The notes below the pieces were generated by a model that worked only from the letters and a program-made list of their open reading frames with translations, made no database searches and was not told the DNA's origin. A stretch of DNA of 64,000 nt from Otis tarda (lineage: Eukaryota > Chordata > Aves > Otidiformes > Otididae). The stretch is taken from the NCBI GenBank assembly GCA_026413225.1, contig CM048552.1, forward strand, positions 64,185,001-64,249,000, in the 5' to 3' direction. A program made the position numbers and the translations under genes. Positions 45,101 through 58,200 of this stretch are shown here, one piece after another. Each line of letters starts with the position of its first letter. The stretch's first letter is position 1.

Positions 45101-48100
45101 AATCTGCATGCGGATGGGGCGTGTGAGGTAGAGAGGATTCCACTCATCCTTTGATCAACAAATGTAATCTTCTGATTAAGTAAACAACCCTTCCTCTCCA
45201 AGAAATGGGAGGAGGGAATTGAGCACAGATAAGTATCCTGGCCACTTTGAGATTTCATTAGATTATTTTTTCATTTCTTTCTCAGAGATGCCAGCAGGGC
45301 TCAGCCAACAAAGATGAGGGATGTTTTCTTGGCATCATACAAATAGTCATTGAAAGAAAGTTTATGTCCCAGAAGACAGCATGTGAATTAGAGCAAAGTG
45401 TATCAAGCTGTGTCCAAACATCCAAAATTTAGGTATTTTAAAAACATCACATTTTTAAACTTGCCAATCCTTATATTAAAAAACAAAACCAAAAGAAAAC
45501 CTGATGAATTTTGTCATTTGCAGATGTTTCTTCTATGAAGGTTGATTACAGGAGAGAGGAATTGGAAGGAGGTACCATGACCTCATGCCCTGTATGCATG
45601 ATCTATTCTGAATTCACATCCCACCTCATTATGGTGGTAATCAGCGTCTGTGTTACAACTCTCCTTTCTCCCTCATGCCACCTGATGAGCCAGTGGTTCA
45701 AAGCAGATTTTTCTGATAGCTCCCAACTGCTTGATCTTGCTTCTGGTACTATTGAGTTTCAGAACTTGTTATCCCTCCATCCCCAAGGATCCAGTTCTTC
45801 TTTTATGATTACTTGATCCTAATGTGTACTAGCAGGAAAGCCTGCTAATTTTATAGTATATAAAATTTTTCATCCTTGCTCTCATATGTTTTCTGTATTA
45901 AATGAAAATGCAAAAGTTTAATGCTAAGCTCCTTGTGGAACTCACTTTGAAACCTCCCCCCAGAATTCTCAGCTTGCTAAATCTAGATCCTAAACTGGAC
46001 AACACTGTTCCTGCCAGTCCAGAGTATGCCACTAACAAAATCTGTGCTGTGCAGTCGGCAATGAAGAGTTGTAAAAGTCTCTTTGTCCTCTGATCACACT
46101 TGATATGAAGCCTTCAGTGTCCAGGTCAAGTTGGGATATCTGGAAAGACTCAGTTCCTTTCCTCTCAGGGTACTTGACATTTCTTAGCAAGGTCTTTCTC
46201 ATCATTATGGTTCTTCTGCCTGTTTTACCATTCACTAGCATCCCTGAGCTTTGTGGCACTGTAACAAATGGCTTAACGTATTCAAGGTGAAGGAGGATGC
46301 TGAGTTTTTTCTTTGGCTAGAAAATTGCAGCTTTTATTTCTGGAGGCTGTTAAGATTCTTTGCTGAAAGTAAACTGTGACAGACTCTTGCCTGTGTTTTC
46401 TGTTTTGTTTATTATTATTATTTATTCTTTCATATTAAAAATATTTCCAGAATCTTGTAAAGTCACAATCTTAAAGACTTTTTTTTTTTCCAAGTCCATA
46501 TTTTCATGGTGTTTTTCCCCTCATATGTGGTATATAAGACAGTAGTAGCCAGTAATTGGTCTAGTAAGATAGTGTGTTATTTTTTTTCTCTTTGGCATTT
46601 CTTACTTGTTTAAAAAGCAACAAGGAGACACTCAAAGCAAAAGGAACCTTGGATTTTTCAGACCAGTCTGCACAAAATCTGCATCATTGTGATGCAGTAA
46701 AAGTAAGAACTGGGGCTGTATATAGTGACCACAGGAGATAAAAATGAGGAATTAGGAAAGTTATTAGAATAGTTTGACATTCATGCACATGTGTCTGTTG
46801 CTTTTGTTTTTTGGGGGTAGAGAAGATAGGGAAGGAATAGTTCGAGGTGCCAGAAATACCCTAAACTGAGAAGCAAAGGAGGAATATGCTTACATTACTG
46901 AATGAATGAGAGCTCTATCAGTCATATACAACTCTAGAGAGGTTGAGACTCCTTTAATTAGGAAGAGAATCAGCTGCAGTATGTATTGTTCCATGCTAAA
47001 GGAGAGACAGCTGAGAGAAACAGCCCTAACTTTGGAGATGTGCTGCAGCTAATAAAGGCAACTAAACCAGCCAGGGAAAGGATCAAAACTGTAACAGCAG
47101 CCACTGGTTCAGAGGTATGCAAACTTGGGCCGAAGGGACTACAGAAATAGGGCAGAGGCAAAATGAGTGAAGAATAAAAGCATCATAGGTCTTTTTACAT
47201 GTGAGGTAGAAGGAAGCAGTGCAGAAAATGAGGCTGGAGAGTTTCTTTGTTAATAAGGAAGATACTGGCCTACTTTAGTAGACTCAGACTCTCAGTCTGT
47301 TGGCACCCGAATAGGAGGGGGCCACTGTCATATTTGTAATTATGGCATTTGATCGGCACTCTTTCTGTATCTGCAGGATGCTGATGTTCATTGCAGTATA
47401 TTCTCAATGCAAGGGTGCCGGGAACCGCCCCAAGAGCAGCACTTGTACCGAGTGTACTGGCCAGTGGACTAGGGCCCTTCTCTTTTCAGCCTTAAGAGAT
47501 TTGGCTCCTTTTTTAATCTGCTTTTGCTGGTGAGATGCTTGTTTGACACAAATCTGCTCCAGCAGGACTTTCAGTTCTGTTAGTCCTCTATTCCTTTCAC
47601 CTGAAATGGAATAAACAAGAAATGAAGACAATGGGAAGGAAGCAGAGAAATTTGATTTAGTGAGGAGACTTGATTTACCTGTTGTGCTGTGCTTGATCCC
47701 ACTTTTTGACAGACTTTCCTTCACGAGACAGTCCTGCTGTAGTTTTACCCTCAGGGGTGTTGCCTTGCTTTCTCTTCCTATATTTTGTTGTATTTTCATA
47801 ACTGCTTTTAATACTTTCTTCCCCTCTGTGTAGCAAACCCACCTGTTAATGTTGACTCTGCTTTAAAAAGCCAGTACCAGGAGTAATCAGAAAGCTGACT
47901 TTGTTGTTAATCTGTGTTTTACCTGAGGGGTGCCTTGGAGTGCCTTGCAGAGGTAGTAATAGGATAGATTGGGTAGAGCACAAGCAGTTCCCTTTCTTTG
48001 GTCAAGCCATTTTGAGAATTAAAATTCAGAAATGCAGTGCTGCATAACTTGTAAAAATTATGCCTTCCATTTAAAGGCATATCTTACTGAAGAACAGGCA

Positions 48101-48334
48101 TGACGAAACATTAAATCACAGGACTTTTGCCTCCCTAGCTAGTAGGGTCTTGTCTGTAAAACTTGCACACTTTAGTGTGGATGCTATGCAGGGATGTGGA
48201 TGCCTCAGGGTTGGGAGAAGCAAAACCCCACACCACACTAAATGAATTTGATCAGGTCTGTGAGTCTCCAGCCTTGTACAAAACTAGGTTTGCTTGTAGC
48301 GTCAGGCATAGGTGAGACTGTGGGGCTCTTCCTG
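39165..48334 (+). other. Putative first intron, central part; no confirmed exon
   Basis: No exon is confirmed. Noteworthy contents are two copies of TGACACGTGAG (39,293-39,319), a weak exon-like frame (39,681-39,876), a T- and TTTG-rich repeat (about 40,233-40,301), and a minus-strand lysine-rich frame with internal splice-like signals (about 47,404-47,830). The rest is ordinary AT-rich DNA with scattered homopolymers. Confidence 0.4.
40233..40301. repeat. T-rich / (TTTG)n simple repeat
   Basis: A T- and G-rich tract ends in about six TTTG units (about 40,275-40,300). It is a simple repeat with no coding potential. Confidence 0.9.
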
Positions 48335-48497
48335 ACCGAGTGTTGGCAGAGAGGTTGTGGAGTCTCCTTCAGAGATATTCAAAAGCTATCTGGACATGTG
48401 CCTGGGCAGCTGTCTCTAGGTGGCCTTGCTTGAGCAGGGGAGGCTGGGCAAGGTGACCTCCAGAGGTCCCTTCCAACCTCAGCCATTCTGTGATTCC
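48335..48497 (+). mobile_element. CR1 LINE 3' fragment, sense orientation
   Basis: The segment reads GAGAGGTTGTGGAGTCTCC, AGAGATATTCAAAAGC, TCTGGACATGTGCCTGGGC and ends in GAGGTCCCTTCCAACCTCAG and CCATTCTGTGATTCCTG. This is the CR1 3' end in plus orientation, of a subfamily whose tail uses TTCTGTGA rather than TTCTATGA. Its 5' limit is uncertain because small deletions blur the start. It carries only the tail end of the coding frame. Confidence 0.85.
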
Positions 48498-50916
48498 TGT
48501 ACTGGCTAATTCTGTAACTCTTGAGCAATCTTCTCATTCAGGCTCGTACTCCATCTCTGTCCTTCTGTTGGTCAATTTGTACGCTACAGAATAGCAGTGT
48601 ATGCTAGTAGAGCTGTGGAGAAGGGCCTGCACTGTGTGTTGTATTAAAAGAGAAGGGGACAAATGATACTAAACTAGCTTTTTACTTGGAGGAGCTACTA
48701 GTAGAAACATTGCCATTTCAGCTACTGTTCCGGGCATGTGCACAGACTGATGTCCCCATAATGAGTCATGTCTGACTCACTCCTTCAAAGAGACTTTACT
48801 GCAGTGTAAGATAGTCTGGAGCTGCAGGAAAATTAGTCCTGTGGTGTGGTTTATGCTGATGCAACACGTAAGACTGGAACTCTTTCTAAGCATCCTGCTT
48901 GTAGTCTTTGACCACAGAGCAGGGAAGCTGAAGTAGCCAGGGGCTAGCTTTGGTGAGAAACTGTCTAAATTAGCAATGTATTTGCTTTGGAGGAAAGGCC
49001 AAACCTCCATTATATGCAGAGACATGTTCAGTTGTTTTGTGCAGTTTAGGTGGTGTGCTGAGGTCCTGATCCCATTAAATGTTTAAATATGGCTTTCCTG
49101 AAACCCATGAGGATGAATTGCTGCTAGAAAAATTGGTAGGAGTGTCCTGGGAACGGGCTGCTGTCAGCTGGGCACTGGAATGGCTTGAACTCTGTGGATG
49201 GATTCGCTCCTTCCTGCCCCCAGTCTCCAGCCTTTGTCACTAAGAGCTCTGCTTTTTCTTTCTAAGGTTATTTCTGGATCGGTAAAAAGGGAGGTATAAT
49301 CCGTGAGCCTTGTGAGGTAGTTAGCCTAATCATCCAACTTTCTTCTGGCAGAAAGCTGCTTACAACAAGCCTATGCTGTGACAGGGAGAGAGGGGGGGAA
49401 GGAAATGGGGTGGGGTATCCTCGATCACAGATCTGGAAATAGGTGCTGGAAATCCTACTCTTCTGACGTAGAACTCCCATCTTTAAATCCCTTGGCAGCC
49501 TCTGACTTATGTAAATGTTTATACAAGGGGGAATCAAATTACTCTGATCTTCTAGCAGCTGGAAATCTGACATCTACCTGTGAATGTTTTCAGTTAAATT
49601 ATCTAGGGTTTAGAGTAATATCTATTAAATTCTATGTTTCCGTCCTTTGAAATCTTACAGGGTGCTTTTCTTTAAAGTCTAGCCCTTAAAAAGTTCCAGT
49701 GTAATTAAACTATTGTCATTTTGAGTTGAGAAGAGAATCTTCAGAAGGATTTATCTTTCTCCATTTCATTTCCTGAGTTTCTAAAAATGTCTGGACACAA
49801 ACTGATCACCAGCTCTCAGGCCGTTTGAGCAACTGCCTCAGCCTTGGTGTCTTCAGCACAGTTGGCTGGGCTGGGCTTCGTATTCAGATACTTTCTCTAT
49901 CAGCCTTCCTCCTCAATGCACAGCCCGCTTGTTCCTGTGTCCCCTTTCCTGTTCCATTCCTGATCATCGTCTTCTTCCAAGTCGTTTTTAATCCCATCTG
50001 TTTTAGGCCTTTGCCATCTGTGACACAGTCGTCTACCCTGAAAGGTTTCAGGGTCTCTTTTATTGAGTAACAGAGTTGGGACCGGTTGTTTCTCTGTTCA
50101 GTATATCTAATTTACATCTTTTGTCCCATCCCTGTCAGCTTTTGTAGACTTTTTCATAACATGTATATGCAACATCTGTAAAAGCAGAGCCTTATTTTTT
50201 TAATATTTTTTTCCCCTTGGGAACCTCTTAGCTGTAGTGAAGAGTCACCGTTGTGCATTCTTCACACCATTTTGGCTTAGTCCCTTGGGGTGGCTGTAGC
50301 ATAGACCCTGCGTGCTGCTGAATCAGGGGCCCTGTTACTCTTCCTCTGCTGCAAATGCCTGCAGTAATGCAAATACGGGGCATAAGATGAAGAAAGGGAC
50401 ATGGCACTAGGCTGCGTCTTGGAATTGTGTCCCTGTAAGAGAAGGGCTGGCCTGATGCCCAGCCGAACTGAGCCTTTCTTCGTGCCCTGGTGCAGTCAGT
50501 CAGCGAGGCAGCATTCACTGGGAAATGGGTCTGGGCCTGGGGGCTCAAGGAGCGGGAGAGCAGGAGGAGGGTTACAAGGCGTCACAGCTGACTGTGTGAG
50601 ATCCAGCCCTGACTTTGAGAGGGCGTTTGGAGGGAAGCAGCTCTTGGATCTCGTGCTTCATGTGTGATGCTTGGGAGAGGTCTGTAAAAACAGGCTGCTG
50701 GGGCTGCTTGCACATTCACTTCTTTCAGGTCCCAGGTATAGATGGTGTAGGTGTAAACTGTGCCATGCAGTCTACATGCATGTTTTTTTTTTCCTATTTA
50801 ACTTTTGAATAGCAGTGCCTTTTTTTTTTGCACACGAGACTTTGCCTTGTGTCTTCAGGAATGAATAAGACCTCAAGTGACATGTCATTTAGAAGTGCAG
50901 TGCTATAGCGTATGTG

Positions 50917-50940
50917 TTTTTTTTTTTTAAAAAAAAAAAA
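50917..50940. repeat. T12-A12 self-complementary homopolymer pair
   Basis: Twelve T are followed directly by twelve A, a simple palindrome. Homopolymer lengths may be inaccurate. A similar A/T/A arrangement occurs at 59,511-59,542. Confidence 0.9.
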
Positions 50941-53900
50941 TTAAAAGGATTAGTAGTAGACAAAGGGATACAGACCAGTTTGAATTCAAGTCCCTGTCCA
51001 CTTCTCACTGTGTTTGTTGTGAGTGGATCATGACTTTTGTCTTTTTCTGAAAAACTACAAACCAGGCAAATGCTGACTCTGAGAAGATCAAGCAAGTAAT
51101 TTCTGCTCTTCTTTGGTTTGTACTGTTGCAGCATGAGGGCAGATGAATGGAGTGAATCAGAAGTTGAATATCTGCTGTGACCTGTAAGGAAACATGGTCC
51201 TTGGGGTGGAATGAGATGCTGATGGAAGACACACTGTCTTTATTCCTATCCATTCCAAGGGCAGACTGCTGTGAAGGCCAACCCTGGTATGATAGTGAGG
51301 ATGTATTGCAGGTCTCTGTGCATTGGAGTGTCACAGTAACCAGCAATGCTGCTCTAGGGATCTAGGAGGAGCATCAGACTAGCTGCTCTACCGAAGCTCT
51401 AATTTCTCATCATTTTTGGCTGATGTGATTAGCAGTCAAGGCTAATTACCTGCTGAATGCTCCCTCTTGCCTCCCTGAATCCACACATGAGAAAGCTGGT
51501 GTTATGATCCTTGGCAAGATAAGCTGTTCTTCCTCCTTTCCGTCACAGGAGAAGATGCAAGTATTAATGAAATGGAGACAGAGGAATGCTTCAGGATCAA
51601 ATATCCTTTTGCCTCAACTTTTCTTCTTTCTGTGTTCTACTTTGTGTGGTTTTGTTTCTCCTGTTGCTAAAACAAAGAATGGCAGAAATATTCTCAGAAG
51701 CAATTCCATACTCATACACCCATTATGCAGATGGATACGGGTATGCTCTGTGCCAGCACTTTTTACTGTTGGTGAAGAAAAGAGTGAAAGTAACTGGCAA
51801 ACAGATACAGAGTGTGTTTATTTCTTTGTATGTAAATGTGATGCAATGACCTAAGAAGGGGGATGGTAGAGAAGGAAATTAATTTAAATAGTTTGGAACT
51901 TCAAGTAAGTCTGAATTTAACCCTGCCTTCCTGCATGCACATGTGCCAACCACTCTTCATTGGAGGAGGAAATGTTACCCAAAAGCTGAGCTTCTCTTTT
52001 CTTAGCAAAAAGTAATAGTAGAAAAGAGCCAACAAATTTCAGTATATCCTTTGTATCACAAACTGTCCATCAGGAAAAAACTAACATGGCTAGGCCGGGC
52101 TTGGGGTTTGATCCCTTGTCTGCTGTGCCAGCACACATCGTGGAAGGTACATTCAGCCTTGTTGAGCTAATTGTTTAGGAGTGGAATCAAGAATCGTTAA
52201 GATTGATGTATAGGGAGAATTAAAAGTATATGACTGAAATCCATAAAGGCCTGCTGACTGAGTGGTAGCTTGGGTGCTGAAGATTGTCTGGCTACAGCAG
52301 TACAAAAATGTAATGAGGTAAGATAGCTTATAATGAACCCTATGAAGCCAGCGATTTCTAATATTCTAGCTATTCAGGATAAAACTGAGCTACATTTATA
52401 TTTAGCTATATTTAAACTGCACTGCCATCTGAGGCATTATCAGCGCTAGCTGGGCACTGAGCAGAGGTACAAAAGATCCACATTTTGTGAATCTAGGTAT
52501 CTCACAAGCCAGTAAGGTCCTAAGTTCCTTGGGACTGAATGTCCAAGTACTTACCTGGTTAAAACCCTATCAGCACAGCAAGTTACCAGAAACAGTCATG
52601 AAGTTTGTGCGCTATCCAGTGTCATTCATTAAAGGCAGCAAGTTGACTTAATGTGGGTTTTTACTTTCTAAAGCATGTGGCCTTACCGAAATGAATATGT
52701 GAACCTATATTTGTATGTGGGAAAGAAGATACTGGGTCCACTGAGTCTTTTGGGGTTTGTTTTGTTTTGGATTAATTTTTTTAAAAAATTATTATTACTT
52801 AACATTTTTGCAGAAGTTGAGGTGGGAAGACAATATGTATGCGTGAAACTGTCGAGTACTTTAGGCTTTTTTTTTTGTAAACACAGCACCTTTCAGCTCT
52901 GCTTTCTCTTGGCATCTAACAAGCAATAACAAATAGCATAATTTTCAGAAAGTTTCAACAGTGGAAGATTGTTCCTTGCCCTTTTATCAGCACTGCTCTT
53001 CCATTTTTCAAATTTCCTCAAGAGTCAATGGTGCCAAGAGATCTGAGCAGAAGTAAGTCAGTCAGACAGTTTTACTGTTTGAGCGTGGACTGTATTACCT
53101 TACTCATGCCTTATTGCAGTTGAAACTTGAACTCAGTCCTCATAGGTATTTTCTCCTGTAGAGACTGAAACCAGAGAGATCATCTGTGTCACTGGCCATA
53201 GTGACTGCTAATTATTCCAAACCAATTGATAATTGGTGCTATTTTGGAATTACTGCATGTTTAGGTTTCTGCCATCGTTACAAGGTCCATTTTATGGCTT
53301 TGCATGTTGTTCAGTCACTGGTTCAAGGTGAGTATAAAATGTTAATGGATCATTTAGCCTACTCATTTTCAGAAGTATACATAATCAAATAAAGCACAAG
53401 GCAGTGAAAAGTTGGACTGATGCTGTAAAATGTGTTCTTTAATGCCTGCCTGGTCCATAAAACTCTATTTTGGCATCTAGGTAAACTTTGTATTTAAGAA
53501 TTGAGTTCTTGGTAATACAAACCTTATCACCATTTTTTTTTAACTAAGTGTATAATTCTTATCTTCTATCTGTTAGTCTTTTAGTACATTCTTGATATTT
53601 TCATGTCTGAATGCTTTCATATGTAGTGACACAAACCTTTTATTGCATTTAAGTTTCCTGTTTTCCACAGTTTGCAAGCTAAAGTTGCTAGATTATCCCA
53701 TCTTCTTGACTCCTGATGCTAACTTTTTTCAAGAGATCAGACAATGTGGGGTTTGTTTTTAATTTTCACTGCACGTGGCTGGGGTTGATAATTTTCATAT
53801 TAAATCCCAGCCATTGCTCTTGGCTTGACAGTACAGGGAGAAAAAAGAAGCAGGAAGAGGACAAAGTGCTCAGAAATGCAGTATAATGAAACAGTGAAAT

Positions 53901-55246
53901 GTTATGGTGGCAAAATTTAATTAGCTGTACCATAAGAGAAAACAAATCATGACATTTATTTTTAGGAAGAAGCCTCCCACAGAGAGCTGCAGAATACCTT
54001 GCAGGGAGAAGCAGACTAGAGAGAGCTTTTTAGAGTACAGATGTTCTCATCAAGCAAGAGAGTATTTTTAGAAACCGAGTTGTTTATTATTATTGTTGTT
54101 GTCATTATTATTAACACCACCACCCATGGAGAAGAGCGAGTTGCTCCCACAGCAACTAGTGCAGAACAGATACATAACAGAGCTGGAGTCCTAAGAAAAC
54201 TAGGGATATAAGCAACTGCTTTTGTAGACAAGCTGTTCTGAAAAAAAATGTACAGCATGTATTTTTTGATGGAAGAATATTTTGCTAACTCTGTTTCCCA
54301 TATATTAGTCTGAATTAGCAGATGTCCTGATTCTCTGGATGTGGTCCCATTTTGCACAGCATCAAGCTATGGGATGCAAAATGCCCTGCTGTGTCTTTTA
54401 CATGATCAGCAAGAATAATAGCTGAAGAAGTATAGAAATGGAATTTGTTGTTTTTATCTAGATCATATGGTTATAATTAACCCATCACAGGCTGCTGTGT
54501 TCAAATATGTGTTTACACGTATAGGTATACCTATATACCTGTATATGTGTGTGCATTTGTTTGGTTATACCAAATTTCAATAAGCCAGAGAAGAGTCAGC
54601 AAATAATAGGTGCTGAACAGCAAGAACAGACAAAAAGATTTGCCTTATATTGTACTGCTGCATTCAGTTTGCCCTTCCTCATTCTTGTCATACTCATCTT
54701 ACATCAGTCCACACTGAGGCAGTCTCCATATTCATACCTGCGAAGAGATTGGAAATAGCACTTGACTTTTCATCAGAAGATACCCAGAAAAGAGTCGGTG
54801 GCAGCAAGCTTCTGTCTGGCAGGGATGCTACATGCTGGGAAACACCCAGTTGGATGTGATGGTCACGTAAGATGAACCACTCTTCTAGGTACCAGAACCG
54901 TGGCATGGGCTTAGCCAGAGTTCACCTAAAAATCAGTCTCTGCCTAATTAGATGTTGTGGATCTGACTGTGCACTGATTCTGTTCAGTGTTTGGACTCTG
55001 GGGAATGTATAACAGTCTGTGACTACTGCTGGACCAGACAGGGCAGAATAAGTCGACACTGGCCCTGTCTGAAGCAGTGCTAGTCCTGTGAAAAATGAAA
55101 GGCTTAGGAATAAGCATTAATCCACTATTTCATTCCTTATTTGGTGACAAGATACTCACTTATTGTAATTAGTACAGTGCTTGTTTAAAAATAATCCTTT
55201 CTAGCTCAGCCAGAGGCAACTTTTGCACAAGTAGGCAGCTTAAAAT

Positions 55247-55260
55247 CCAGCAGAGGGCAA
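55247..55260 (+). promoter_or_regulatory. Candidate CTCF binding site
   Basis: CCAGCAGAGGGCAA matches the vertebrate CTCF core CCASYAGRKGGCRS at 13 of 14 positions, differing only at the last. CTCF anchors chromatin loops and insulators, and loop partners need convergent motif orientation; this one points plus. It lies in a block that also contains homeodomain-like and GATA-like words. A single motif match is suggestive, and occupancy must be measured. Confidence 0.5.
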
Positions 55261-58200
55261 TGCTGTATTGCACCTATACAGACAGTGTAAATGAGTCTGC
55301 CTCGAGGACCTTTGAATTATCTTCCCTAATGAGAAATCATGCATCTAATTAATGATAGATTATCATAACCTTGTGGTTGGGGTTTTGCAATAAAGTTCTG
55401 GAGTATTTGTGGTGAAATCACTCCTATTGGTGGGAGGCGTGTTACCGATACAAGAATGGACTGATTGCATTGCATATTTGAGCTGCAGAAAAATAACACA
55501 ATCATGACTTTTCATAACTTTCCACCAAAGCTATCAAGAGTTAACATCTCCTGCCTTTCCTTGTTGCCTTCCCCTATCCCTCCTCAGTACTTACCTATTA
55601 ACTTGTTCAGCTATTGCAGTTTTATTAAGGCTTTTTTTCCCCATCATTGTTTCTTGCAAATTCCCCAAAATGAGAAATGACAAAACTGAGTAGTTAAAAT
55701 TGAACATGTTCTTGGGAGACTCATTGAAAGTGAATTCCTGTTTTACAGAAATTGTAACAACCATGCATACCACGATACTTTTCTGTCCATTAAACATCTG
55801 GGAAGAAATTCGAGACAAATGACCAATGGGAAGTACCATTTAGAGTTACAAATATATTAAGCGCTCTACTCCCTTGTGAAGAGTATGAAAAGCAGTGGAG
55901 ATCTTACAAGGTCTGGTGCTCTATTTTGATTTTTAGACAGCAGCAATCTCACAAATTTATATGGCTCTGATTTCATTTGAGGTCGATTGCATTCTTATTA
56001 TCTCAGGACTCATCTGTGTGTAATTCAGGTGTAACTGAAGAATCCAGAGCCTTCAGGAGCTCTTCACTCTGACAAGGGCCCCTGGGCCCAGAGAGGAGCC
56101 CGTGAAACTAGTCTTTCAGCCACAGACCAGCTCCCCTTTGTTACTGCTGTGGCAGCTCACAGTAGCAGTGCAGTCCCTGGAAAGCTGGTTTTGCCATGCT
56201 GGTTTCCAAGTTCCTCAACCAGCAATAACAGTAAAGGATTTCAGTTGGGTTTATGGGAACAGGGACAAAAAATGTTCCCAAGGGATTCTGTCTGGAGTAG
56301 AAGCACCTCCTTGAGAAACCTTCTATACTTTCCCTGTCCTCCCAGGTTGGACTACTCTCTGTAGCAACCTGCAGAGTGACTAGCAGTAGCAAATTTTAGA
56401 AGTCCAAAATACAGATGTGTTTTTATCACACTTTTTTTTTGTTTGTTTTCTCTTGTTCCTACTTCCAAAATAAGTCAGCAGTGACTTCCACATCTTGCAA
56501 GCCAGTTTGTTCTAGAGGACCAGCTACCTTTATTAGGATGCAGGGCAGAGATTCTGTTTTCTGTGGTTTGCATAGCTGATTATAATTAGAGAGCAAAGGA
56601 GAGGAGAGGGTGAAGTGGATGAAGATGTGCTTCACTGCTGCTTATCTCTAGGACAATAATGATGGTATGATATTGATGGATAATATATTGGAAGGGAAGG
56701 AACCTAAATACAGTATAAAGCCTTACTAATTTGATTCGTGGGTGATGAACCTTTTTGCATTTAAATGTTCGTTTCTAGAGACAGCCACTGTAACTACAGT
56801 AGAAGCTGACTTGTACAAAGAGAACTTGCTGCAGAAGAGCAGGCAGATGCAGTCCTTGCCGTGTATGAGGTGTACATGCCGCTACACCTGCCCTGCACAG
56901 GAACCGCATAAAGGCATCCAGCCTAGGAACAGTAAATTGTTGTGATTAATGGCTCTTACACCTTTATTGTAAAGAACAGAAGATCAAGAATAAGTGAAAT
57001 ATTTAAGGCGTTTATGACAGTGGGGTACATGGGGGAGGTCGCTGTGAGCTTTTTCAGTGGCAAACCCAACAGTCTGGGATTTAGAACTAATCTTGGGGCA
57101 AACTGTTTTTCTTAATTTTCTGTGCAGCAGTGAAGTTGACTTTGGTTGCTTAAAATTCAAAGTCTGGAGCCAGTCACCTTGCTAATTCAGTGCATGCATG
57201 TGGTGCCCTTAGTGGTGGAGACCACTTGCTGCTTTCTAGGATAGCTGAGGTGGCTGGGTGAAAGCTGTAAAGCCCATGCTGTACAGATAAGAGGCTTGAG
57301 CTGCCTCCTCAGTAGGCACCAAGGAAGTGGAGCAGCCGCGATTTGTGCCAGGGGAGGAGGAGCTGTCTCAGGTGCTGTCACCACTCCGTATCTACCCAAG
57401 TAGGAGCTTCAAGGTGCTTTTGGGTTTTTCCCCCCAAAATCTAGCCCCAAAAGTAGGTGATTAAAAATGGATGAGAAAAAGAAATCTGTCTGTGCTGTAA
57501 ACAAAAGGCATGTACATGCAAAAAAAGCATGAAGAAGGCAAAAGACTGCTGTCACATTTTCTCCTCTAGCAAGAACCAAAGCCTCCAAGCGTTGTTTATA
57601 AAACAAGTCTCAAAATCCAGCTTTTTTTTAAGTCTTTAAGAGTGCAAATATAACTTGCGGCCAATGAAATTCCATTGTTTCTGCTCTGTGGCAAAGTAAG
57701 TGTTTTAACTCTATATTTTATTTTAAGGATGTTTGGAGCGGGTCACTGAATACCAAGTCCCAGCTGAGCATGAATTCAAATGACGGAGGCCTAAGCCCCT
57801 GATAATAAGTGTTTATTAATGAAGCACTAACAGAGCTGAACTTGAGCAGACTGAATGGCCAAACAGAAGTAATGGAATGCTTGTGGCAACCAGAAAATGA
57901 TTGTTTATTGGCGTAATCCCAGGATAAACTTCTGCCAAGAGCACTCCGTTTTTCCTTGCCAATTGCTTCATATGGGGAAATACAGTACTGAATTTCTGCA
58001 CGTAACAGCAGTGCAGGAGAATGGGAGGTGGAGAAGTGATGAAAGAAATGTACATCCCAACTGGTGTAAACAATGTGATCCCTAGGAGCTCCACTCATCA
58101 GCAGGCTCTAAAGAGACCACCTGGGTTTCAGCTTTAGGAATATGGTCTGAAAAACATGGTTTTGGCTGTGGAGTTCTCTCACTTGAATCTCTAAGTATCC

